Shown in pieces: positions 24,403-34,500 of a stretch of 64,000 nucleotides of DNA. Source of the DNA: Eutreptiella sp. 'Long Island Sound 2002' (taxonomy: Eukaryota > Euglenozoa > Euglenophyceae > Eutreptiales > Eutreptiaceae); contig OZ038387.1 in NCBI GenBank assembly GCA_964036045.1, positions 20,227,348-20,291,347 of the forward strand. Direction: 5' to 3'. The notes under the pieces were generated by a model. It was not told the DNA's origin, searched no databases, and saw only the letters and a list, made by a program, of their open reading frames with translations. The stretch's first letter is position 1. Each line of letters begins with the position of its first letter. The translations under genes and the position numbers were made by a program.

Positions 24403-25151
24403 GGACGTCCGGGGGGGTCTGGTGCTCGGGGACTAAGCTGGGTATGGTCGCGGTCAAGGATCTTGTTATCCCCCACACGAACCGCATACACATCCTGCCC
24501 GACTTTCCGCACGATTACCCCCGGCACATGACAAGACGCCTGCCGATGCCTGGACAGGACATCCTTGTGGTGCCGCTCCACCCATACGGTGTCTTGGAGA
24601 GCATATTTGCGGACTTTTCCCTGCTTGAAGTACTGGGCCCTTTTGTCATGCTCGTCCTGAAGTGCCTTGCACACCTTGGCCGCCGTGTCGTCCGCCTCAG
24701 CCATCATAGCGTTCGCATCCCGGGCCACTTTGCCATGGTTCAACCACGGGGGAGTGCGTGACACTCCATCCCATAGGAACAGGATACAATGGGGCAACAG
24801 TCCAGTGGGCCCCGGAAGGTCATGGTACGCCTGAAGTACTCTCCACAGCGAATTATACCAGTTCCGGCCCGGTTCGTTAATGTGCAGCTGGGGGAACTTT
24901 TCGAACATCTGCCGCCCGGCCACCTCAGCCCGGCCATTTGACCGGCTGTGGTACGCCACGGTCTTGGCGTGCCGAATCCCCATGTGCTTGCACATCGTCT
25001 TGAACCACGTCCCCACAAATTGACTGCCCCGATCGCTGCAGATGACAGCTGGGACATCAAAAATTGTCAGCCAATGCCTGATCATGGCGTTGGCGACGGT
25101 CTTGGCCTGCAGACCCACTCCATGCTTGTCCTTCTTGTCCTCCTTCTTGGA
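24403..25151 (-). pseudogene. D2 pol fragment: integrase core and C-terminal region
   Basis: Minus-strand family A integrase sequence. It begins at SKKEDKKDKHGVGLQ and runs through the second catalytic Asp (VICSDRGSQF) and the SRSNGRAEVAGRQMF motif with its Glu. It continues to the basic linker (RAPDPPGRP), where the element C LTR interrupts it at 24402. The upstream edge near 25151 is cut by the short element at 25152. The 24600-25150 part is about 96 percent identical to 44990-45530 in copy B. Confidence 0.85.
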
Positions 25152-25591
25152 GGTAGGTTGGTAGGTAGGTGCACTCAGTCGTGGAGAGGCGCCCCATGGT
25201 TCCCCCTGGCGTCCCCCCTGTGACGAACAGGAAGAGGCTCCGGGCGTGAAGAGGGGAGGCGGCTTACATCCCGCTAGACCTGACTGTTGGCCCCCAACAA
25301 AGCGGCCCCGAGCAACACCGGGAGGGCTGATCGCCGCCAGCGTGACGTGCTTGTCTCGCCGGGAGGGTGTGCCCCCGTGCTTGCGCACGTCCCCTCCTTT
25401 GCGCGGAACCCTAGACGTTCACCGGACTTCCTGGCGTATCCCGTTCCCAAGGCATGCATGCACGTTCTTGGTACTAGGGTTCCGAGGCGCTTGGGTGTCG
25501 CACGCTCCGCCTCGAGTCCCAAAGCAGCGCAGGCCTCAGGATGCAGCCTTACCCATGGTCTCCGGATCTCGTTTGGCCGGGTCACCTGCAT
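25152..25591 (-). mobile_element. Short interspersed element, copy 2 (about 440 bp)
   Basis: Nearly the same sequence as 51822-52256 but inverted. Its edges are the GTAGGTTGGTAGGTAGGTGCAC end, next to D2 integrase, and the GTCACCTGCAT end, next to the LINE region. I find no matching target duplication around this copy, so one side may have been rearranged. It has no long protein frame of its own; open frames across it run on from neighbouring sequence. Confidence 0.6.
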
Positions 25592-26695
25592 GGCAAGGGC
25601 TGCCTCAGTGCCCGGGCTGTGGGCACTGGGTTTCCTACTGTTGTGCGGCGTTTGTGTTTGGGTCCGGTTGGCGGTTGGGTGTGGGTTTTGTTAACCCCGC
25701 CAGTCCTCGCTGGGGTCTTGGGTGGGTGTGTTTGGGCACGGTTTGTGGTGTTGTCCCTCTAGTGTCGGCTATTTGTGGTGTTCGTGGTTGGGGTTCGGTG
25801 TTGGCCTGCTTATGGGACGTGTGTGGTTTTGTGGGCGCCCCGCTTGCCCCCCGCCGTTTCCAGTTCCGGCGTGCGGTGTGGGTGTGTGTGCTGGGCCCGG
25901 GTCTCGGCTGTGCCCAGTCCTTGTTGGCTGGGTTGTCGGGGTGTGTTTTTTGCGCTTTTTTTTCTTTTTTTTTCTCTTTTTTTTTTTTTTGGGTGTTCCT
26001 GTCCCGGGCCTTGTGGTCCCTGTACCCCCATCTCCTTTCTTTCGGGCTTGGCTGGTGGCTCTCTCTCTTTTTTTTTTTTTTCGGTGTTTCTTTTCCCGGC
26101 TGGCCGCTGTTTTTGGCTTGATGTTGCCGGTTTCAGGTGGGTGGTCCCCCTGTGCCTCTTTGGGGGTCCTGTCTTCAGTGCCTTCTGGGGGGGGGGTTTG
26201 TCCGCCTCTGGTGGTGTTGGCGGGCGGTTTGGCGGCTGTGGGCTGTTTTCGCGCGCTTTCCCCCTCCCCCCTCCGTTTTTTTTGGGGGGGGCGGGGGGCT
26301 TGCCTGTTCCTCCGTCTGCCTTCCCTGGGCTGGTGTACGCACTGGCCTGCATTCAGTGTTGTCTTCCGGGCTGCTGTTGTCAGTTGCGTTTTATTTGGCC
26401 GCGTTCCGGCCCCATGGGTCGGGTGTGCTATGTACACGGTGGGCTCGGCGCCCCTTCCTGCCGGGTTAGGTCCTGGCTCTGCCGGCTGGGCGGCTGCGCC
26501 AGGCGGCTGCTTGTGGTTCTGGGTTAGGGGGCTGGGGTTGTTCGTGTCCTTTCCCCTCTGCAGTGCCGGTTTTAATCTTCTGGGTGGTCCGCCACCGTTG
26601 TTGCCAGGCGCGCTGTGGCCCCGTGTGTGGCCTGCGGTGCTGGTGTGTGGCGTGCTGGGGCGGCGCCTTCCAGGGTGTGCGGTGGCTGGCTTCGG
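25592..26695 (-). other. 3' region of the LINE
   Basis: No protein I can support. The + strand is G/T-rich with long T runs at about 25955-25995 and 26063-26080, i.e. A-rich tracts on the element's sense strand. G runs occur near 26190 and 26285. This may be the 3' untranslated region. Confidence 0.45.
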
Positions 26696-29600
26696 TTAGT
26701 CCTTCAGGTTAGGGTCAGTTGTGTCGTGTTGTGCCGCTCTGTGCCGCGTCGCGTCGCGTCTTGCTGTGGCGCGTTGCACTGTGGCGCGCCGTGGTGCGTT
26801 GTGCCGTGGTCTCGCGTGGTGCCGCGGTGGGCCAGTGGAGGTCAGCCTGGCCTGTGTCGTGGTGCGGAGTGCGGGCCGGAGTGTGGCTGGCTGGTGGCTG
26901 GGGGGTGCGGTTAGGTGTGGGTGTCTCGCTGGGTCCGTGCTGTGGGGGCTGGGGCGTGCCGCTCGGGCTGGTGGGTCGGGTAGGTCGATCGCGTGACGGT
27001 CCGTGGGGTTGCCCTCCCTGGGGGCCTGTGCCTTGGTCCCGTGTCCTCTGGGGGTTTCGGTCCCTAAACCTGGCCGTGGTGGCTGTGCCTTCGTCCTCTT
27101 CCGGTGCCTGTGAGGTGGCCCTTGTGGTGGCCGGGGTCGTCGCCTGGCGGTGAGGGCGTGGTGGTGCGTCGTGCGGCGGCGTTCCCTGCGGCTTCCTCTG
27201 TGGGTGTGGCCCGTTCTCCCCGTGTAGGTGTGCCCTCCATTCTCGGTGTGGTTTCCGGTGGCTGGTGGGTGTGCGCTGGTGTGATCCGCATGGCGTCCGA
27301 TGCTTGCTTCGGTGGTGTGTGTTGGGGGGTGCGTCCCCGGGTGTCGTGGGGTTTTTGGTGGGGGTGGGGCGGCGCTGGTCCCCCCGTCGTGGTATGCCCC
27401 TCCTGGGTGTGGGTCGCGGCGCCTGCCGTGGTGCCCTTTTCCTCCGTGCCTTGGTCCCCGCTCCCGCCCCTTCCTGGTTCTTGGGTGGTTTCCTGCCCCC
27501 ATGTGGTGTCTCTTCCGGCGTCCTGTCCCTGTGAGTGCCTGCCCTCACTTGGGGCCCCTCCGTGCCCTCTTGCCTGAGTGCTCCTTGGTGTCCCTTGCCC
27601 TTCCCTTGCCCTTGTCCTGCCCCTTCCTGGTGTGGTGGTGGCGGAAGGGGCGGGGTGGGGAGGGGGCGCCGGCGGCCCAGGCCTGGGGCTGGGTGGCCTG
27701 GAGCCACTGGCGGAGGGCTTGGGGGGTGTAGGGGGGGCGGAGGCCCTGGACCGCATCGCGGAGGAGGGCCTCCCATGCCGCTTGCGGCATGATGGCCTCC
27801 GGGGCGGCCTAGTTGGGGTTTGCGGGGGTGCGGGTGCGCACCTCCTCGAAGGTATGCACCATGTGCACCCCTTCGTGCCTTCCCGCTCCCCCGGCCCACT
27901 TCACCCAGCGGCGGAGCTCCTGCGAAGCGGGGGGAGACCACCAGGCGAGGTGGGCGGGGGCCTGGGGGGGGGAGGGGTCCGTGCCCGGGGTCCTGGAGCG
28001 GCGGGGGGAGGACGTGGACCTGCGGTGGTGGCGGGGATGGCGGTGCCTGGGGGAGCGGGAGCGGCGGTGGCGGGGGCTGGGGGTGGAGGACGGGTACGGG
28101 CGGAGGGGGGAACGGGAGGGGGAGGTGGACATGGGGCGGCGGTGGCGCGCTTGGTGGCGTCCGGGGGAGCGGGAGTGGTGGTGGCGGGGGCTTGGGTGGG
28201 GATCTTGTATGGCCGGTGGGGGGGGGGGGAGGTAGACATGGGGCGGCGGTGGCGCTCGTGGTGGTGCCCGGGGGAGCGGAAGCGACGGGAGCGGGGTCTC
28301 GGGAGGTCGTGGTGGCACCTGGGGGAGCGGGAGCGGCGCGAGTGGGTGGTTGAGGCGCGGTGGGAGTGTGGGCGCCGTGGGTGAGTGTGCCGTGCGGGGG
28401 GGGGAGCGGGAGCGCCGCCGTTTGCGGGACCGGGCCTCATCGCTCGAGTCGGGCCAGTCAGGAGGCGTCGGAGGCCCCTTGGGGGCTTCGCGTGGTGCCG
28501 CCTGGTACTGGGGGGGGGGGGGGGAGGTCCCCCGTCGTCCATGGATCCGCCACGTAGGGGTGTGGTGGCGGCAGCGGCTGTTGGTATGGGTCGAGTGACT
28601 GTCCTTGGCGGGGTTGGGCCCGGGGGGCCCCTTTGGCGTGGACGTGGTGGCCGGGGGGATACGGATACGGTTCCTGGTACGGGGGGGGTGGCTGGTACGG
28701 GGGGGGTGGCCCCTGGCGGTAGGTGGGGTATGCGGGTGGAGCGCTCGGTGGCTGCCATCCCATTCGCTGGTGCTGTTCGTGCACGGGGGGTTGTGGCCCG
28801 GTGGGGTAGGGCGATGGGCAGTGGTAGTGGTGGGGGTGGTGTTGGTAGTGGTGGTGGTGGGGCCGCTGGTGGTGGTGGTGTGGGTAGTGGTGGGGTTGGT
28901 GTTGCGGGTATGGCCCATGGACCCCTTGTGGGTTTTCCGGTCCCCCTTGTGGGGATGGGGGGTTGGGCATCGTGGGCATTCCCCGGGGCTGCACTATGTG
29001 GTGGGCAGGGGGGGCGGGTCGGGGGCCGGGCTTGACGGTGACGGTGGTCGAGGGGTCCCGCGTCCCTCGGTCGGTTTGGCCGGCGGTGGTGGTGGTTTGT
29101 GGGGGATGGATGACGGGGCTCTTGGTGACGGGGATGCGGACGAGGGCTCAGACGGGGTCGTGCTGGGTGGCCGCCTCTGCGGTGGTGGCGGGTGCCGGTG
29201 GGAGGGGGGCGTGGGTTGCGGTGGGTGGGGGGTCCTGGCTTGGGTGAGGGTCCGGGTGGGGGTGGTGTCGTTTGGGTTTGTGTCGTTGCGTTTGTGGTGT
29301 TGTGTGTGCTCCCGTGGGCGCCGGCTTGGGTTTGGGGTCGGGTATGGGGTTGGGGTCCGGTACCAGGTTGAGGAGTACCTCTGTCCGGAGGTGTGAGGGC
29401 GCCGATGTTGGGTCGGGGGTCGTCCCGGTGCGTTGCCGGGGTGCCCGAGTCGCCTGTGTGGGGGCTGGGGGGTCGGTGCGTGCGGCCGCGGCTTTGGCTT
29501 TTGCCGTGGCCTTGAGGATGAGGGTGGCGGGGAGGGGGGGGTCGGAGGATGAGGTGGAGGAGGTGGACGAGGCTGAGGATGAGGAGGAGGTGGTGGACGC

Positions 29601-30258
29601 CGGTTGGGCTGTGATGCGGGTGGGCTTGCGGGCGGCGGCTTCTGCTGCGGCCACGGCGGGGAGGATGGAGGGCATGTCCTCGGGCTGTAGGTTGGGGGCG
29701 GGCGGCTGGGGGGGCCCGGTCGTGACCTGGCGGCCCGGCGGGCCGATCTGGTCGGCAGCGGCGGGGGAGGGAGGCGCAGGGCTGTGGCCTTCTCCTTCTG
29801 GGCTTGGCTGGGCCCGGGTCCTGCAATGTGCGAGGTTGTGTGGGTTGGCGTCCGCGGGGGGGAACAGTTCGCGTGGGCTGCATTCAGGGGCCGGGGGGGA
29901 TGGGCCTGGGTCCTCTGGGGTGTGTGCGGGGGGCGTGGGCGGGCCAATGGGTGGGGTGGGCGTGCCTCGGGGCGCGGGGCTCCTCTCGGCGGGTGTGTTT
30001 GGGTTGTTGAGTGTGGGGGGTGGTGAGGGGTGTCCGGTGGGTGGGTGTGTGGCGGGTGTGTGCTGGTGTTCGGGCGGGTGGGGGAGGCCCGTGTCGCGGG
30101 GCCCGGGGGTGCGCGCGGTGGTCGGCGTGTGTGGGTCTCCGGTTGAGCAGCGAGAGGGGGGGAGCATGGGCGGGGATTGTGCGGTGGGCCGTGCTGTGTC
30201 GGTGTATGTGTCCGCTCGCCGCGGCGCGCTTGCGTGGCCAGTTGTAGGTCAGGCGGTT
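26696..30258 (-). pseudogene. LINE C-terminal region: Pro-rich, His/Tyr-rich and Ser/Arg-rich protein
   Basis: On the minus strand the ORF3 frame continues after a TGA (30257-30259) with Pro/Thr-rich sequence. A Ser/Ala-rich core follows (near 29620-29480, including TLILKATAKAKAAAA). After a TGA at 29148-29150 comes a His/Pro/Tyr-rich part with QGPPPPYQPPPPYQEPYPYP. At a 15-base C run (28510-28524) the coding signal moves one frame into an acidic patch (PDWPDSSDEA) and a long Arg/Ser domain (about 28440-27990). It then reaches a more globular part with LRRWVKWAGG, a TAG at 27809-27811, and MPQAAWEALLRDAVQ. Composition like this suits RNA binding and particle assembly, as in gag or ORF1 proteins. 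The region beyond 27545 is low complexity and the right frame is uncertain. Confidence 0.45.
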
Positions 30259-31526
30259 TGGAGGAGAAGCTTGCCGTCTTCTGCTGCCGCGGCAAGGATT
30301 TCGCAGACGAGCTTGCGTATCTAGTGGACCTCTTGGTCAGTGGTGGAAAGGGGGTATGTTAGCTTTGGGCTAAGACCCGCTCGGTTGAGGACCCTGTGGA
30401 TGGCGTGGTACCCGCAGGTGAGGGACTGTTGCGGTCTGGGGGGGGGGTTTGGTCGTGTGTCCGGGCCCGCCTCGACTTGTGTGTGGGCGGTGGGGATGGC
30501 CCAAACCTAGGGCACGGTCCCCGTGGGTGGCCAGCGGCGCTGGATCCAGTGGGTTAGGCAGAGCATGGCCAATCCCAGGTGGTAGCCCGCCTTCCCTGAG
30601 GTGATTTGGGCCAGGGCGCGGGCTGGGGGCTTGTCCCCTGGCTGGAGGACGCCCCTGAGGACCCTGTGCTGGGTGGTGGGGTCCCCTACTGCCCCTGGTG
30701 GGGCCGTCTCTGGGGCGAACATGGTGTCTGTCCCTTGGATGAGCCATTGCGGGCCGGGGTACGTAGCCGTAGCGGCTATCACGTAGTAGTGGCCGCGCTC
30801 GAGGACTCTAACCCAGACGTCCGGCGGGGGCTGGTCACTGTCTGTAGGTGAGGGGGGGAGGTCCTCGTCTGGGGTGCGGAGGCCGGCGGCGCGGAGGGCG
30901 GTGTCGCGGGTTGGTGCGGTGGCCTGTTCCCACTGCTCCGGGCGGTTCGGGTCCGCTGGGTGGTCCGTCTCCGCTGGGGCCCGTCGTAGGCGTACGGTCC
31001 CTTGACGCGTGACGTTGATGCCGGTGTCGTGCGTCAGGGCCTGGCCCCACTCGATGGGGGGGATCCAGACGTGCTGGCCCTGGGTGTGTTTGCGGGCTCG
31101 CCAGAGTACGAGGTCTACGATGGCCTCGTGGAGGCCGCTGCCTGGGGTGGTCAGGTCCTGGAGCACTTTGACGGTGAGCTTGGTCCAGTCCTCTTGTAGG
31201 CGGTACCAGCCCAGGGGGGTGGTCGGGGCCCTGTCTTGGAGGGTTGCTCGGAGGAGGTCGGGGTCTTGGATGGTGGCCGGTGTGAGGCAGGGGTGCCCCG
31301 GGTCCGGGGGGGGTGGGCTGGATGGGCTGCCGGGGTCTTGCGCGTCCACGTCGATGCATGGTTGGCCCTGGTTGGGCTCGGCCGGACTGGGCAGTGCCGG
31401 GTGGCTTCTTGGGTGAGAGATGGGCCTCAGGGCGCTGTGGTGGTGTCTTGGAGGCCTGCGGATGGAGATGGGGGGCGTGTGCGGGGCGCGGAGTGGGTTA
31501 GTGGACGTCTCGGTCATGCACAGCAT
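30257..31526 (-). pseudogene. LINE ORF3: Ulp1/C48-like cysteine protease domain (probable)
   Basis: Starts at ATG 31526 (or 31517), inside the last codons of ORF2. Residues 1-95 are Pro/Ser-rich. From about residue 105 a globular part begins: GWYRLQEDWTKLTVKVLQDL, then LHEAIVDLVLWRARKH and WIPPIEWGQAL, like the start of a Ulp1 core. GHYYVIAATA follows with His246, then QGTDTMF with Asp267, then PQQSLTCGYHAI with Gln366/367 and Cys371 (codon 30414-30416). The order His-Asp-Gln-Cys is that of C48 proteases, though Gln sits two residues nearer the Cys than usual. TAG codons at 30507-30509 and about 30321 interrupt the frame; both are one C-to-T change from CAG. Such a protease could process the element's polyprotein or cut SUMO-like conjugates. 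The assignment rests on motifs only; other papain-like folds are possible. Confidence 0.45.
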
Positions 31527-34500
31527 GGTAATGAATGAGACGCTGCATGTGTTCCCTGGCGGTTGGGTCGGTGAGTTGCTCCGCGTGTGTTAACAGGAGG
31601 TGTTTGCGGTGTACCATTTGGGCGGCTGCTCTGCGCACTGCCTCTAGCTGGAGGTGTGCTGCTGCCTCCATGGGGTTTCCGTGTGTTTGGTGAGCTGTCG
31701 GTGCAGGGCCTGTGTCACCGCCCCTCTCATGGTGGCTTCTTTGACCAGGGGATCCCGGAAGAGGTGTTCGGTGGCCTGGTGTGCGTGGCTGTGGGTTGGC
31801 CATCCTTCGTGTTGTCGCAGGGTTTCCGCCGGGGACCAGCCCACTAGCGTGTCCCTGCCTGTATGGAGGGGGCATTTCTTGAAGTGTTCCCAGTCATCCG
31901 GGGTGGTGTGGTCGCACGGGCAACGGGTGTGTTCTTCGGGGACGTGGATGTGCTTGCGGGCGAGCCATCTGGCGACCCTGGTGAGGAATGGTAGTTGCTC
32001 CCTGAGGAGCTGGATGCGTCGTTTTTGGAGGTGGGCTGGGACGTTTGCTGGGCGCAGCGCTGAGTGGTAGAGGGGGATTTGCAGTCTGTCCTGGAGCTCC
32101 TGGATGTGCGCCCGGCTGTCTGCGTTGCCGAACACGCGGGCGAGATGTTGAATGGGGCTGGGGTAGTGGTATGCTCTGTCGTGGGAGGAATAGGGGGCGT
32201 TCTCTGGTACCCAGTCCGGGGTCTGATGGGGCTCGGGTACAGGGGGCACGTGTTGGAGGTGTGTGTGTTTGCGGCCGAGGTCAGGGATCTGGAGGGCTGG
32301 TAGGTGTGTTGTGCGCTGGTGTACTGCCTGGTTGTCGACCTTACCATTTCTGTATTGGTGTCTGTGGGACTCTTGTTTCACGATGTGGAGTTGGACGTAG
32401 GGGGGAAGGCTGCGAAGGGCTTTCCAGAGCAGCAGTGCCTGGGTGCCGAGGCTCGTCGCGGTGGCTTTGTGAAGTGGTTGCCTTGCTATGCGGAGGAGCA
32501 GGTGTGTGTCGACAGTGGCGTCTACCACGAACCAGACCCGGACGATGTGCGGGGAGTGGGCGGGTAGGTGGGCCGCGATCTCGGTGATGGCGTCGGCCAT
32601 GGCCCCTAGCTCCCCGTGGGAGGAGGTTCCATAGGTGGTGTGGCCCGTGTGGTGGTCCATGTGGTAGTGTCCCCCGGTGTGGGTTAGCTGCAGGGTTGCC
32701 CCCCCGGTGATGGGCGTGAGGGCAGATTCGCCTGAGGCGTCGGTGAAGAAGAGCCGGTCCGCCGGTGATGCTTGTGGGAGGCGGCATGGGTTCATGGGCA
32801 GGTAGGCGTATATGGCAAGGCCCGTGGCGAGGTGGGCTACTGGGGTTGTGGGCTGCAGGATGGGGGTGGCGTACACCCCTATTCCTTTGGAGATGATGTG
32901 TTTCGCTTGGGGGGACAGGGCTATGAGTCCCTGCTCCGGCTGTCCTTGTGTGAGGTAGGAGTAGATGTAGTGGAGGATGTAGGCTGTGTCGGGGTTTAGG
33001 TCGTAGCATGTGAGGGTTTGTGTTCGGTGCTCCGGTGTGTGGCAGGAGTGGTGGAGCGGATAGTAGGGGTGTTCGTGCTTGCCCGTTCTGCCTGGCTCGT
33101 ACATGCTGTAACGGATGGCGACTCCTGCCGGGTCGGGGCGGGGCCATGTGGGTGTAGTGGTGAAGAGCCATTTGGGCGCGTGGTCGGGGTTTCATGCTAC
33201 CGTGGGGTTAGTGTCGGTGCCGTGGAACCATGGGGCTACCCATGCGTAGGCCTGTGGTGGTAGGTGGGTTGTGGGGTGGGTGTGGTGGCGTGCTATTAGG
33301 TGTAGTACAGGCCATGGTGTGGTTGGTGCCTCGGGGTCACAGGCCCAACATGTGCGTGGCATGCCCTGGGAATCATGGGGGACCCGTGGTAGGTCTCGGG
33401 CGGTCATGTGGTGTTTCGGTATGCGCCATTTTGCCCCGTGGTGGATGACGGTGGTCTGCGTGGGTTTGGCTTCATTCGGGGCCAGTAGTAGGGTTAGTGG
33501 TGGGACTGGGCCCGTTACCGGGGGGACAGGTTCGTGTTTTGATCCGGTGGGTGCGTAGGGCGGTGTCGCTGGGATGGGTGGGGGGTGTTGCTTTGTGAAT
33601 TCTCGGTAGGCTGTGTTCATGTCTTTGCTTCCCGGTAGAGTGTGTCCCGCTGTTCGTGCCGTCTGCGTGAGGTACTGGTGGAAGAGGCGGTATTGTGGCC
33701 ATTCGGGAAGCTGTAGAAAGGGGGTGTGGGTTGCCCCGCTGTGGTGCAGGACACGCATTCCGGGGAGGGTGACGTATACTACGGTGATGGAGGCCCCGAC
33801 AAGGTCTATGGTATGGATGGTGCCCTTGGGGTGATGGTGGAGGTCCCCGCAGAGGACCGCTAGTGGCCCTTCCTCTGGGCACGTGTGGTTGGTGAGTATG
33901 GCGTGGTGTGGGGATGGGAGGAGAAGCTGCAGGTGGTTCCACAGGCGCGTGTTCCTGTTGGTGGGCATGCCCGTCTGATGGAGTACCCAGTGCGGGCATG
34001 TGTTGCGGGCCCGTTGTGCGGCTTGGAGGCGGATTGCGGTGACCTCGCGGGCCTCCGGTGAGTGGTTGTGGGTCATGCGGTGAAGGAGGAGGGCGGTGTG
34101 TCTGGTGTATGCCGCTTTCACCTCGTCCCCTATGTTGTCCCCATAGTGGGGCCATGCCGCTCGGATGGCGCGGGTGGGTATGGAGGTGGGCCAGCCCCCG
34201 TGTGCTGCCCATGCCTTGGTCACGGCGCGTGTGGCCGGCTGGAGGGCGGTGGTGGGGTGTGTCAGGTGGAGTGCTTGGAAGCCTATGGAGGCGTTCAAGA
34301 CCCCGGTGAGGTAGTGCGCCAGGCTCTGGTGGGACAGGGAGAGGGCCTTGGTGGTTGGGGACGCATATCTGGGGAGATGGGCGAGGTGTGATTGCAACTT
34401 GGGAGGGAGGGTGGCGTCCTCATGGTTGGCGGCCTGGATTACTTCCAGGTGGGTGGTGGTTGTCACGACTTGCATGGGGGGCCCTTGTGGCCCTAGGGTG

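Noticed and set aside
25940-26085. Poly-T tracts as the LINE poly-A tail
   Set aside because: They lie several hundred bases inside the junction at 25591 and are broken by C; no target duplication supports an end there.
25722-30324. Long + strand frames rich in Val, Gly, Trp and Leu
   Set aside because: They are shadows of the G/T-rich strand opposite the LINE coding sequence; composition is that of the repeat and no domain is visible.
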